A stretch of DNA of 64,000 nt from Hemerocallis citrina (lineage: Eukaryota > Streptophyta > Magnoliopsida > Asparagales > Asphodelaceae), in NCBI GenBank assembly GCA_017893485.1, contig CM030367.1:89478910-89542909 (forward strand), given 5' to 3'. How positions within the stretch are numbered: the stretch's first letter is position 1; the number at the start of each line of letters is the position of its first letter. Position numbers and translations under genes: made by a program. Below the pieces are notes generated by a model. It did no database searches. It worked only from the letters and a program-made list of their open reading frames with translations, and was not told where the DNA came from. Of the stretch, positions 44,769-58,316 are shown in pieces.

Positions 44769-47509
44769 TGTAACATTTCTTTGTTTTTAAAATTTCAAAA
44801 TAGTCATTGTATTTCTTTTATTGCTATTAGATATTATTGTAATTGTTATTATTATGCATAAATATACAATTTTATCACATATATATTCCTTAAATTATTT
44901 ATTCATCCGGTGGAGCGGAATTTATTGAAATTTATTATGAAAGATAGAACTAGAAGGATATGTAAGTAATGAAAGACAGAAAGAGTCTTGGAGGGGTTTA
45001 AACTTAATTTTTCTTATTATTCAGAACTCCTACCCCTCCCCATCCTCCTCCTTACGAAATCCACCTTCAAGACCCAACCCTAGGGTTTTTACATCTCATC
45101 CCTCCACCTATCTTTAAATAATTTTTAGGGTTTTGGCTAATTGAAGGGCGCTCTTCTGTGATACGGTGTTGATTTTTGGAATCGTCAACTATACGGAAGA
45201 AGAGGCGAGTTTGGGGAAAATAGCGGAGAGTTTACACAGTCGGTATTCGCGTCTCCTCAGGTGAGTATGATTTTTTTTTTTGTTTTTTGTTTTTGTTTTT
45301 TTTGTTTTTTTGTTTTTTTGTTTCTTTTGTTTTTTGTATGTACATGATGTGTTATGAAAAAATTTAAGTTATGGTTTGTTATGTGTGATGCGTAAAGTGT
45401 ATCAAGTATAGAAATTCATAAGTGTGATACATAGTAAATTATGGGGTGTAAGAAATTAATATACATGTATGGGAGTGTGTTGATATTTGCATGTATATAT
45501 ATATGATTCCGGGTTGTAACATTTAGATTTGGGGAGATATGATGATATTGATATATGTATGTGTAAGGTGATTAAAGTTATAATTATATAATTAATCTTA
45601 TGGCGAACATGAAACAATATGAATAAAAGAATGTGGTGATAATTACCATCTAACTAAGAGAATATCATATACTGAGTATATACATTTTTTTTTTGGTAAT
45701 TTAATGATATATGCATATACGGCAATGTAATAGAGAAATTTATGTTATAAAGGAGAAAATTTATTTTAAGGAGAAATTATAAGGAGATAATTTTATTATT
45801 TCAGTGCCGCACAATAGCCCAGGGGTTTGGGCTAGACCCCAAAGGCCCGGGAAATACCCGGAAACATGAGTTATATATGCCCCAATTTACATTTGGGAGC
45901 AGATACCCAAGATGGACTTAGGAGGAGTTTATATATATATATATATCTACATAAATATATATATATAAGCTAGACTTGGGGGGAGTTTTTCCCTCGCTGG
46001 TATAAGGCCAGGAGGAAGACGTAGCCTCAGATGTGTAAGACTCCTATGGAGCGTCGATCCGCGTATTATACCCAAGTTATACTTGGAAATGTTTTTGACT
46101 AGCTTCTTGACTTTAGTTTTGGTTGGACATGTGCGCAACCATATTTTTAATCTATCCCACTAATGGTAGATTTTTATGACACCTGGATCTGGGTCAAATG
46201 GTGGGTTAGCGGGATTGAAGTGTACGGGGGGAGGGGGGAGGCACAGAGATCCCTGTGGTGCACGAGGAGGTCAGTTGTGTGGACACCGAAAGGAGTAAAA
46301 TAAAGTAAGCATATAATAAATGAGTATAAAGAAAATATATATGGAGTTATTGGTGTTAAGAAAAAAATTAAGTATTTATATGATGTCTATGAGAATATTT
46401 ATTGAATGGAAAATATGATTTTTGTATTGTGGTGAACATAAAGGAGATTACATGATATTACCGGAGTTTTGTTGTCATGATAATGTTGGAGTATGTTTTT
46501 GTATATGATATGGTGGGAGTTAAGTGTGGAAATATATTGTAATGGAGTTTGATGTTTATGTGAATACTTAATGTAATGTAATAAAGGTGGTTATGTATAT
46601 AAGTAATTAAGTTGCGATATTAGTTACAAGAGGTAAATTGAACTATAACGGGTGGTAAAACCCTTCGGTAGTGCTTAGAACCTATTGCTCCCATTTCAAT
46701 GGAAATGAGGAGAACTACCCGCCTGGGCATGTATCTAAGGCCTATGATATGTATACGAGAGATAGTTTTGTGAACAAAATAATTAATGTATTAGTTATCT
46801 TCTTATTTGTTTCATTTAAAGTTATGGTTTATGTTATTTTATTTTAAAAATATTTACTTATGCTTTTATTATGTTTAAAATTTAAAATTGTACTCACACC
46901 GTATGGCTGACCCCTTGTTGTTTAGGGGTTAGTGGAGTCACACCCTGAGGGTGGATGCTAGTAGCCCCGTTTTGCAGGTTTGTATCTCTATCGGTTAGGG
47001 GAGTAGTTAGATTTCATTTTTATGATATATGTATCTTTATTTTGGTGTTTTAAGTAAAAAGTTGTGAAATAAGTATTTTGGAAGTATGTTGATTTTGTAA
47101 CGGGTAAATGGGAGTTGGGTTGTATTTATCGATCTATGACTATATCAGCAGTGATGTATAATATAGCCGTACACACTTGGTAGTGACGTATTGGGTTTTG
47201 TGTGATGTTTTATATAGTTTGTTTGGATTTCTTAGAAATTTTTGGTTTAAATTCGTTTTCTTGATATTTATGCATCTATTTATCCCCCAGAGCATATATT
47301 TATGATTGTTGTGATGAGTTCTTTGACTTGGCCTGGGGAGATTATAATTTTACTACCTGTTTTGTGTTGTGAATTTTGAAATGCAGATTTTCGTAAGGAA
47401 ATGCTGCGAAATGGCTAATATTTTAGGGGAGACTCTACCGAAATTTTTATTGAAATTCATAATAAGATATTAGGAATAAAATAAGTAGTTAAAAAAATTG
47501 GTCGTTACA
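44769..47509 (+). mobile_element. Solo LTR G (2.7 kb) inside the LINE
   Basis: Starts TGTAAC at 44769, ends GTTACA at 47509, with a perfect duplication agata (44764-44768 and 47510-47514). Both flanks are contiguous LINE sequence. There is no open frame of note. It contains T-rich runs (about 45270-45330), AT dinucleotides (about 45930-45965) and a strong donor-like 'cag/gtgagt' (about 45259). Strand is not certain, because the ends are inverted copies of each other. It is not the E/F family. Confidence 0.8.
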
Positions 47510-48089
47510 AGATATATTTGCTCAAGAGCTTGTATAACTCTAAAGGAGAATTAGAAGATGGAGAAATGATGACTTCGAGCATATTCCTATTCGCAAGAAG
47601 GCATTACTTGATAGCATCCACCAAAATGATATTGTGGCAGATGATCACTCATTAGTACCAACTCAATCTGAAGAGCTCTCATTGGAATAGAAGGAATACC
47701 ATTTACTTGTTCAAGCAGAAGTGATCTATTGGAGGCAAAGATCCAGAGTAACTTGGATCAAGGAAGGTGACGCCAACATTAAATTCTTTCACTCAATCGC
47801 TAATGGCAGGAGAAGAAAGAATTTCATTTACTCTCTGATCCGTAATGGTGACCTAATCACTGACCAAACTACCATCAGATCATGTTTTGAGCAACACTTT
47901 GATGAAATTTGTGGCAATTCTTGAACTCCTGATTTTAGGGTAGATTGGTCTACACTGTACCTTTATCCAAATAAGAACCTCTCTGTGTTAGATGCTCCAT
48001 TCAGTTTGGAAGAAATCAAGAAAGCTGTCTTTAGCATGAGCGGAGATAAAGCCCCAGGACTCGATGGTTTTTCTATGACCTTCTACTAG

Positions 48090-51000
48090 TGTCACACCCC
48101 GCTTCCCAAAATATGGAATACAAGTACGTAACGAATGCCCATCGAATGATGTAAACACTATCCATGAGCTGTACCAGTCTAACTCAACAATATGAACGAC
48201 AAATACAACCACACAAAAGAATATAATCACATGAATCAAAGAACAACTTCAATAATGGATGAAATGATCCAAAACATAATAACCACATAATATCCAATAT
48301 CTAAGAAAACAAACTTCGGGACAAAATCCCAATACAAAGTACAATATAAATAACAAAGTTCAAAGGGAAAAATAGCATAAAGATAATTCAAGCAATGAAA
48401 TCTTCAGCTCCATCTTCAAAAATCGTTGCTCACCAACTCGTTCTAATAGTGTTCCTTCAGTATCTGTAAACTCGTGATCTAAAAAGAGAGAAAATAATAT
48501 CCTTATAGCAAGTCATGGACAACAAGTAGTGGAAAACAGGGAATAACAGGAAACACGGTATATCAAAAATAAGGAATGGGATTGTAACCTCTGTTTTTCA
48601 CTTTTGGTATTTTTGAGAATATTTTTTTTTACTTTTGTGGATTATTATATTCCATTGTATTTTTCGGAACAATATATTTAATTATTTTTATTTTATATTA
48701 TTTTTCTGGCATTTTGATCTCCTTGTGCTGATTGTGCGCCGTTGTCCGTTTTCGTCATTTGAGATCTTTTTCTCATTTTCTTGGTCCCGTTCATGTTTAA
48801 ATATTATTTTTGGGTCCTGGTGGACTTTTAGAGGAGTTTTGGTCAATTTGAGATTTTTGGCCCTTAAGGAGATTTTTAGGAGCCATAGGGTTCATTGCAT
48901 CTTGTATCCCCATTTGAAATCTACCCAATATCCATTACCCAATTGTACACCCATTTAATCCTATTGATATCCACTACCCATTAACCCACATTTGATCTCC
49001 TATATATACCCCTAAACACTAAATAATCCCTAACCCTAATATTATTTCTCTCTCCCTCTCCTATCTAAAACCGGCCTCCCCTACCTAGTACCCCCGGCCT
49101 GCCTTCAAAAACCCCAGGCCGACACCTCCCCTCTCCTCTCTTGCCTTGGCCGATCACCAAAAACCCTTCCATCCATTATTCTATACTACTTCGCACCATT
49201 AATACCTCGTCTCTCCTCCTTCTTGTGGCCGGCAAGCACCAAGGCAGCACCCAACCATCCCAAAACAGCACCTAATCATCTCCCCTCGCTGTTTTGAGTA
49301 GTGGGCATCTCCCACTTTGGTTCGTGTGTCAAAGAGATCCATCGTTGGCGCGTTTTGTTCGTGGGTTTCGTTCGAAATCGCGTTAGAAGGCGTCTTGGTC
49401 GTGGGTTTTCTTTGCTAGGCTTGGATTCGTCGCTATCGTCGTCACAACAAGGCAAGTAACTTGTACTTAACTTCATTAGTATGATACAAGTAGAAAGTTC
49501 ACTTAATAGGGTAGTTGAGACTAGAGACGACCAATAGGTTGATTTTTATTTATGGGTTTCGTCTCTATTGTGTAAATCAGGCCATAGATGACTTAGAACA
49601 TGAGTTTTGATAAGGTTATGCCGTAGGTTTCGCCCCAAGCGCGATATTGATCGCATAGGTCAAATAGCGCTTAAGACATGTTTGTATGTTGCCCTTATGA
49701 ACATATTAGGTATTGACATGTTAGAAACCTTCCATTATGATATTTGGACAATGGGTAGGCTGCGTTTCGAATTTGAAAGAGTTTGGATGATTTTTGAGGA
49801 AGTTATGACGTTTTGAAGTTTGGTTGAGAAATCTGGAAATTTGGGTTGTACTGGATTGATTGCTGTTTTTGCCTAGGTTAGAGTCCGAATCTCAACATAG
49901 CTATTTCAGAGTAAATTGTAGAGGACTGACCTATTATCTAACCCCACTGGTTTCGCCCCGTTTGGAGTTCGTATGAATTAACTATGATTATTTTAGTGAC
50001 TGTATATTGGTAGTTTCCAGTTTCAGTTCGGGGTAGAGTTTATCATCTATTTATTTTCAAGACCCAAGTTGTACATGATATCATGCCACAATATTTTGTC
50101 CAGTGTTTCAACATGATGATAGGTAGTTTCCAGATTTATTTTGTATTTTAAAGATGAGTTTTGGGTGATGATTCGTATCCTTTTCTATGTATCACTTTTG
50201 CTGTAAACTGCGCGTTGCCATATGTTGAATGCTGTTTTCACCCTAGTTCTAATTACTGTATGAATATTTCATGTGAGATATGAAAGTTGGGTAATTGTAT
50301 CTACTTTCACCTCGTTTTGACGGAAGTGGATTTCGATGCGCTGTTTGCAAGATAAGTTCGATCTTGTACAGCAGTGTTGAGAGATTTCAGATCCATCAAA
50401 ACCAGGACTTGTGTTGTATTACATTTTTGATACCATATCTATACTTTCTGGAAAATTATGAAAACTATTATTTTGAGTCTACATATATAGGGGATTACCC
50501 CAGAATTTTCGTGGATTTATTTGATGACTTGGTATGCTGTTTTTATGTGTTGGAAGTCATTCCCCTGTTTTCTGGCTGTACAGAAAATCTGTGTTGAAAT
50601 GACTTTTAAGCCGTGATTTTGTGAACTAGTGTATATCTTTATTATATTCGTTAGAAGCGTGTGAAAGTCTATTTTCCAGATCCTTCGACGGATCAAGATT
50701 TTCATGCTTGTAGCTCTGTAAATCACTGATTTAGTGATGACTAGTCTTGCTGTCCTGATTATGAAACTTGTATATTTTGCTCGTATATGTGGATCTTTAT
50801 TAACCATGCACACTGATTTGATAACCTAAACTTGTACCTGATCTTACCATGCTTAATTGACACTAGTTTACACGTATACATGCTTGTTGGACATTAATAC
50901 CTAAAAGTAATCAAGCCGGGGTATATGAGACAGATCTAGTAGTGGATAGTGCAGAAATGTGTACTCGGAAGAACCTGGTTTGGTTGGAACTTGTTTACAT

Positions 51001-54000
51001 GACATGTGGTGTGTTTGGAGTTGGAGCTTGTTTACATGATATTTGGAGTGTTTGGAGTTGGAGCTTGTTTACAGGATACATGGAGCTTGGAGCTCAATTA
51101 CTTGCTTGTACCTGAGTATACTGCCCTGCATGGTCCCCTACGAAATCTAAAGCGAAACTGTTGTGCTGTAGCAACCATATAGGATGGGTTGCATGTCGTG
51201 CTACCTAGATAGTAATCACACAAGACTTGAACTTAATACAAGAACATGATACATGACATGACACCCACTTGACTACATGATATATGAGACATGATATATG
51301 AGACATGAATTACTTGAATATGATACATGATACATGACCACATGACACTTGACACTAGACGCATGTTTATAGGATGCTTGATTTCTGTCGTGACACTTGA
51401 CACTTTTACCATGCTAGTTTGATTAGGTTGACTTTATACCTATACCATGTGCTAGTTAGTTATCCCAATCCATGTGCTTGTATCCTACTCTATTTTGTGA
51501 TCCGGACTTGCCATTGACGGGTACTTGTGTTTTCTCTTTCCCCTCTCCTGCATTCTATGAATTGCAGATTATGGCGGACAGGTTCGCGATGATGCTGGAG
51601 ATTTGCAGTAGTAGTTGCCTTTGGATAATTATTATCATTTCTGTTTCATGCTAGAACATTATATGTAATTGTGAGACTTGCATTACTTTCGTGCTTGAGA
51701 CTTGATTATTATTTTGTACTTGGGCGATGTGACCCAAGAGAATTAATTATTTTCCAGACTCTGTTTATTTGAGAACATGGTATTTAATTTCAAGTAATTT
51801 ATGTGGTGAGTTTGATTCAATGTTGCATGTTGGTTCCATTTCTGCTTCCGACTCTGTTAACTCTGATATATATGTCTATATTGCCTGTGATGTGTTGCAA
51901 GGATTTCTCGAAACAGCTTAAGGATGATTATAATCATTCGCTGGGCTTTTGTTACGTACTCGTATTCCGTATTTTTGGAAAGCGGGGCGTGACAGGGATC
52001 AAAGTCAAGAACAAAATCAAGGATTTGTAGTAATGTCAAAGGTCTATATTTAATCATGCATTAATTAATAATGTAAATTTTAGCTCTATATTGATGACTG
52101 TATACGGGATCAAGCATGAAATGTCAAATGAGGGTTATTATTCATTTTATTAACCTATCAAGTGCACGTACTACTGCGTTCCATTCCACAGGTTCGGCGC
52201 AAGCAACCAAGTGGACGTTTTAGACTGTGATGGTGAATTCACGGATTGTGTACTCGGCGTTGATAATGATAATTTTCAATCAATGATTAACAATCAATCA
52301 CTTGCAATCATTACTCCACCTTTCCAATCAATCCATGTAAACAATATGGCCTTTACAAAGTACAGTTTCCGATTGTTCACTACCAAGTCAACCCATAATA
52401 CCCCGGCTTGTTAATATTTTATTTTATCCTATGTGAACATGCAAGAAGGTTTCAAGTTTGTATCATGCTAAGTGTGACTAGTTCTACTCGTTACAAAAAA
52501 AGCAAGAAGCAAATATATTAAATCAACACAAATCATACAATCTGGACAGCAAGACGTTACTGTACAAAAACAGATATTCCTGATGCTACAGAAAAGAAAA
52601 TCTGGATCCGTCAGAAGTTCTAGAAACTAGACTCTCTGCCGGTTCCAGTGCATATACATACGACATATAAATATAACAGAAACTGGGTTCAAATCCTTAT
52701 TCTTTTAAGATTTCATGTTTAGGTAGCAGGTTATAGATTGTGTTCACATATATGAATCAGGTCAGAAAACTCATCAATTAAATTTACAAAAATTCAAGGT
52801 GATTCCTACACATGTCTAGTCTCAGCCAAATTAATTTCAAAATTTTATTTTACTGTTAACATGTTCTATTTATTAATACATCAGAATGATACGCATGAAA
52901 TTGGGAATCTGGAAATCCAGACCCAGCAGTACTAAAAGAATGATAACTAGCATATTATAACTCAGAATTCTATTCCGTCGAAAGCTCATGGGGATACAAT
53001 TCATATTTACAAAGTTCTTTCAAATTACTACAGTAACAAGTTCAAAATTCTGATACAAAAAGAAGTAAACAACAGACCAGAAAATAATTTAATATGAATA
53101 GACAATAATTACATCATACAAGCATATAACTCATGATAATTAATAGACAAAGTGCAATTTAATGATTAACATGCAGTTTTCTAAATTTATGATGCAATTT
53201 ACAATCATGGTAATTAACTCATCAAACCAAATTCAATCGGAAAGATTCAATACATCAAACAACTCTATAACATGGATCTAGTTATGTTTTTATGTAATTC
53301 GTGCATATGCAATGTGTAATAGGGATTAGGTTTCGAATCAAAGATAAAGGCACGAAGTCAAGGATATCTCGGGTTAGCTCGTGTAAACCTTCAATATACT
53401 CAACGGGAGATGAATAATATAACAATATGATGATTAAAAGATGATCTACTTGCGGGGATCAACGAAATTCTTGAACAAAAATAATCAAACTAGTTCAAGA
53501 GAGACTTTCCTTTCAGACAATTAACCCGAATATAAAAGAATAATGGGATGAGAATCCCAACGGCGACACGAGCAACTCACGTACAATACACGAACCCGCA
53601 AAATACGTGCAATCTACATGCAAGTGACAACACAGTAACTCAGCGAGCAGTGATCTAAAATAGTAACAACGAATACCAGGAAGAGAGAGAGAGGCAGCGG
53701 GGACAGCAGTTCGATGGCGGGGCTAGGCAGCGACTAGGGCGAGGGTGGTGGTTGACTGAGCAGAGGGAGGCTCAGGCGACGTCAACTAGAAGGCATCCTC
53801 TATTTTAGAAGAAAACAGAACAGAGGGAGGGAGGAAATGGCTGCGGTGATGGGCTTCGGTTGACGACGAGGAAGACGACAAGATGGGGGGGTGGCTGCGG
53901 TGGTTGCGGTCGAGGGCGAAGGATGACGCGGCAGTTGCGGAGGTGGGTTGCGAGGATGAAGGGGTTCTTCGGTGGTTGGATGAGAGGCAATGACGAGGGC

Positions 54001-54548
54001 TGGGGATCGACTGGGCGTCGACGAGGCGGTCGGCGGGGGTAGGGTGAAGACAAGGATGAGGAGGTTGGAACCGAAATCCGCAGAGGAGGCGGGAGGACGA
54101 TGACGGGGTGTGGGAGATGGGTTTGGGAAGAAACAGAGGATGAGGGTGAGTTCGGGGAGAGAAAGCGGCGGGAGGTGAAAGAAAGAGAGATTAATAGGGT
54201 TATTAATTAATTAGGGTTTAAAAGGGTATTTATATGGGATAATAGATGTTGGGTTTTGGGTTGCAGGTTAACGGGTTAAAGGCATGGGTTTAGGATCCAA
54301 AAAGAGAAAAATAGATAGAATTAAATAGGATATGAATATAATGGATCAATATAAACCAAAAACACAGAAGAGTAAAATTAGTAGTGAGCCAAAAATTCAG
54401 GGTTCAAGCCAAAAAAGTACAAAATGATCTAAAGAGAATAAATGAGCCCAAAGAAAAGCAAAATTTATTATTTAACAGAGATTCGAATAAAATAATCAAA
54501 AGAAGAAAATTACAATAAAAATCCAAAAACAGAAAAATAGGGATCACA
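48090..54548 (-). mobile_element. Solo LTR F1 (E/F family), interrupted by F2
   Basis: On the minus strand it runs from TGTGATCCC at 54548 to GGGTGTGACA at 48090. The duplication is accag (54549-54553) and actag (48085-48089), one base changed; the LINE reading frame across the site supports accag as original. Without F2 it is about 3.05 kb. It matches E and F2 in both halves, for example 'tctgacggatcc' (about 52606), 'aagccgggg' (about 52403) and 'gaacctgtgg' (about 52191, shared with E). A TATA box lies at about 54227-54236 (minus). GC-rich frames at 53800-54050 are composition artefacts. Confidence 0.8.
48593..51994 (+). mobile_element. Solo LTR F2 (E/F family) nested in F1 in opposite orientation
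   Basis: Starts TGTAACCTCTG at 48593, ends gcggggcgtgaca at 51994, with a perfect duplication gggat (48588-48592 and 51995-51999). It is 3.4 kb. It has TATATATA at about 49001-49008, a CT-rich leader at 49040-49130, and a donor-like 'aaggcaagta' (about 49450) with an acceptor-like 'gaattgcag/attatggcgg' (about 51560), features also hinted at in E. No protein domain was recognised. The last 55 bases are a near-perfect inverted copy of F1's end at 48090. Confidence 0.85.
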
Positions 54549-56804
54549 ACCAGCAATTTTGGGAGGTTATCTAAGCTGATCTATACTGCATGTTGACTAA
54601 TATTCAAATGGGGTCGCTGATATTGGAAGACTGAGCTACTCAAATGTCGTGCTTATTCCTAAGTGTGACAGAGCTAATATTGTCTTTGAATATAGACTCA
54701 TTAGTCTCCTTAACTGCTCATTGAAAATCTTCACCAAAATCCTGGCCAACAGATTAAGTCACCTGCTTGCTTCTCTTGTATCCTCATCCCAGAGTGGCTT
54801 TTTAAAAGGCAAATCCACCATTGATTGCTTTCTAGTTCCCTTGAAGCTATTAACCTGTGCTGCAACAAGAAATTTGATATCTTAATGATGAGGATAGACT
54901 TCCGCAAAGCCTTTGATACAATCAGTTGGGACTATATTGAGTAGATGTTTATTGCCAGAGGGTTTGGTCCAAGATGGTGCATGTGGTTCAGTACTATCCT
55001 TCGTTCTGCTAAATCCTCAACGCTTGTTAATGGGTTGGGGGGGGGGGGGGGGAATTGTTAATTCCAAGAGATGTGTTAAGCAAGGAGACCATTTTTTTCC
55101 TATGCTCTGTATCCTGGCTGTAGATGTGTTTATTCAAATGTCAAACTGTGGACGGAGCAATGGTACTTTTTCTCAACTTCAGCTCTGGAGCTCCCTTGCT
55201 TCATTGTCTACTCTCCAATTTGCCGATGACACTCTTATCTTTTGCAAAGGTGACGAACAAGAAGTACTTAATTTAAAATTACTCCTTCACCTGTTTGCTA
55301 ACATTTCAGGCTTAGACATCAACTTCTCTAAGTCTTCAATTATTTACTTTGGTTCCTCCAAGGCCAAGCTTCCTGCTTTCTCCAATATCCTGGGTTGCAA
55401 ACAAGATTCTTTGCCCATCAAATACCTAGGCATGCCTTTGGCTAAAGGCAAAGTAAAGAAGAGAGATTGACAACCTCTTCTTCTGAGGATTGATAAGAGA
55501 TTATCTACCTAGAAGGGGCGTATGCTTTATAAAGGAAGCAGACTTGTCTTCATCAACTCAGTGGTGAATGCTTTGCCTACTTATTATGCCTCTTTCTTTA
55601 AACTGCCAAATTGAATTATTGCAAGAATTGATCAGATAAGAAGTTGATTCTTCTGAGTTTTGTGCTGATACTAAAGCCTCTGGGACAACATGCACAAACT
55701 GGAAGCGAATATGTCAGCCTAAAGAGCAAGGTGGCTTGGGTGTCTTAGATCTCAGTCAATTCAATAATGCCTGACTAATGAAGTGGTGGTGGAAGCTCTT
55801 GGAAGATAACTCACTTGGCAGCCAAACACTTTTGTCATTATATTTTAACATAGTCTCAAATTCCTTCACATGCTCTACCCAGGCATCAGATTTCTTGAAG
55901 GGGGTTCATAAGCTAAGGGAGCAATTGCTATAGGGGATTAATTGGGAACTTGGTGATGGGCAATTCATCAAGTTCTGGACTTCTCAGTGGATAGGAGGCC
56001 ATAGCATATCCAATTTATTCCCTGCCTTATTCGATGCAGCTGGTAACAAAGAGGAAACACTTTGCTCCCAGGGCTACTTACAAGAAGGTAGATGGATTTG
56101 GAGACTTAGTTTAAACAACATCTCCTCCTCTCGCCTTATTTTGGAGAAAGATTAGCTCTTGCACATCCTCTCCAACTTGCAACCTTCAAACAATGCGGAT
56201 ATCCCCACTTGGAGGCACTCTGGCTCAGGAGTCTACACAGTCAAATCAGTTTACTCCTTCAGTATTTCGGGTCTTCAGTCACCCTACTTCAGAGCTTGTT
56301 GGCAGAAATTCGCGCCCCTCAAATGCAAGATTTTTATATGGATTTTGTGGTGGGAGATACTCAACTCCAGAGCTAGGCTTCACTCTAGAGGACGGGATGG
56401 GGACTACACATGCACGGCTTGTGCATGCCAGGTTGAAGCCACCTTCCATATATTTTTTAATGTCCGATGGCTATTAATACTTGGTGCTACTTCACCCAAC
56501 ACTTCAACATTCCCCAATTGCCTGCTTCCACTTCAGATTGTTTCACACGGTGGTGTTTGATTCTAATCACAAATACACACACTCATGGCATCTGATTACA
56601 ACTGCTACTTGTTGGAGTATCTGGAATGCTAGGAATGATAGAACTTTCAACAATAAGCACATTACAGTTGAAAAGCTTATCACTAACGTTAAATTTTGGT
56701 TCTCACATTGGCTAAATAGCAGCGGAAGCTCTAAGAAGAAAGCAAATATCTTAAAGGAGTTGGATGATGCAGGAGCTAGATATCTATTTCTTGATTCTTG
56801 GTTT

Positions 56805-58289
56805 TGATGACTACAACACAATGCAAAGTTGTGCTATCACATATATATTGCAGGGTGTATCAAGATCAATACCATGGTGTAATACACAAAGGAAAAGTTG
56901 ATTCAATGAAGCTTTCAAAGAGAATTGATCAAGCCACGAAGAACTTAGTTCAAGCCATATTGATCAAGCAAGCTTCAAGATATAAAGACATTGGCTCAAG
57001 CTCTAGACAAAGACTCAAGTTCAAGACAAGACTCAAGTGCTTCAAATGTGTTGTATTAAGTGTCTTGTAACAATTGTAACTTTTTATTCATCGAGTCTTA
57101 GAATGCTGTAATAGCCTTGTCACACACACTCACACATATCTTTTAATAATTGAGTGTTTTACAAACTTAAAAAGATCAAAACAAGCTTGAATAAGTTCAG
57201 CTGTTAAGTACCAGTCGACCGCTATTTGGCACCAGTCGACTGTACTAGTACGAAACTGTCTGAACTCATTCAAACTCTGACCAGTCGACTCAATATGGCA
57301 ACCCAGTCAACTGTTCAAGTCATTTCGATAGTTTTCTGATTTCAAAACTTGTTTTTCAAATTCAAAACAATTTCTATCCGTTTTAATTCAGTTTGAGAAA
57401 CTATTCTTCAACATTCCTATGATTCCTCTCTATAAATAGAGCATATGAATCACCATGAAAAGGTTCCAAGCATTTTCTCAAGTTTTAAAGCTTTTGTTTT
57501 TAAAAAAGAACAAGTTTCCGAAAAAGAATTCATAATCTAAGTCTTGGTTATCTGAAAATCAGTCTAGTATAACATCGAATTCATTTTAGACTGATTTCAG
57601 AAGTTGACCTATTAGCCACCATACAAAAATCACAAATCTCAAACAAGGCTATAGGTTGTTGTAACTCTTTTGTTGTTGTTTTTGACTCCCGGGTTGTGCG
57701 AGTGGTCCTCTCGGTTGGAGAGTAGGGCTCTAGGTTGTAGAGTCGGATTTTTCACTCTAGGTTGTAGAGTGGGTGTGCCCTCTCTAGTGGTGAGAGAGGT
57801 CTATGGGTTTGGCAAGGTTGTTGTTAAATGCCGTAGAGTAATCTTGTTTTTTTTTTTCAAGAATAGTGGAAAATCTCATGTGGGTTGTTTGGGGACTGGA
57901 TGTAGGTCGGGAGGACCAAACCAGGATACATCACTGTGTACTCTGTGGTTGACTCTCTCTGTGGTTGTATTTTCTTCACTTGCATTTTAATTTTTCTGTG
58001 TTTTATTCAAAAACTTGTCTGGCAAGTCGACTGAGTCTCCTCTATAAGTCGACTGATCAGACTTGTATAAAATACTCTTCAAACACTTGTCTAGTAAGTC
58101 GACTGAGTTTCCGCTATAAGTCGACTGATCAGACTTGTATAAAATACTCTTCTTATCTGACGCTCCAGTCGACTGTATTCTCTTTTTAAGTCGACTGGAC
58201 AGAACGAAAAGTTCAATTTCTTAATTATTTTTTATACAACATTATTCACCCCCCTCTAGTGTTATTTGCCTTGCCTACATGATCTAACA
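56805..58289 (+). repeat. Element H 5' LTR (start uncertain)
   Basis: The end at 58289 (gatctaaca) is fixed by the primer-binding site. The start is placed at TGATGACTAC (56805), where the LINE ends. It contains nine exact GTCGAC sites, and a direct duplication of about 72 bp at 58012-58150 ('aagtcgactga...tcagacttgtataaaatactcttc'). Confidence 0.5.
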
Positions 58290-58316
58290 TTTAGTATCAG
58301 AGTCTGGTTGAGTGCA

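Larger units (their letters stand above)
44030..56804 (+). pseudogene. L1-type LINE (ORF2 remnant) split by two solo LTR insertions
   Basis: The pieces are 44030-44768, 47510-48089 and 54549-56804. The first encodes an apurinic-type endonuclease (FLQETK, GDFNVIMS, then SNHHPI where SDHxP is usual, so the Asp is Asn). The second has EGDANIKFFHSIAN and the RT N-terminus, GDKAPGLDGFSMTFY. The third resumes with QFWEV, SGFLKGKSTIDC, DFRKAFDTISW and the catalytic FADDTLIFC (about 55218-55244), then a zf-RVT-like zinc-binding region (56220-56460), ending at 56807. Many stops and shifts make it dead. A 16 G run (55037-55052) lies in the RT. No poly(A) tail is seen; element H adjoins its end. Confidence 0.85.

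Noticed and set aside
48090..51994. A 3.9 kb DNA transposon with about 55 bp terminal inverted repeats
   Set aside because: No target duplication matches these two ends. The ends are explained by F2 (TSD gggat) inserted in the oppositely oriented F1 (TSD accag/actag), and the internal sequence aligns accordingly.
49607..52414. Small frames within F2 and F1 as host genes
   Set aside because: Short, not conserved among E, F1 and F2, and within LTR sequence.
53805..54053. Possible Pro/Arg-rich peptide
   Set aside because: Lies in the GC-rich leader of solo LTR F1; low complexity and not conserved in E or F2.
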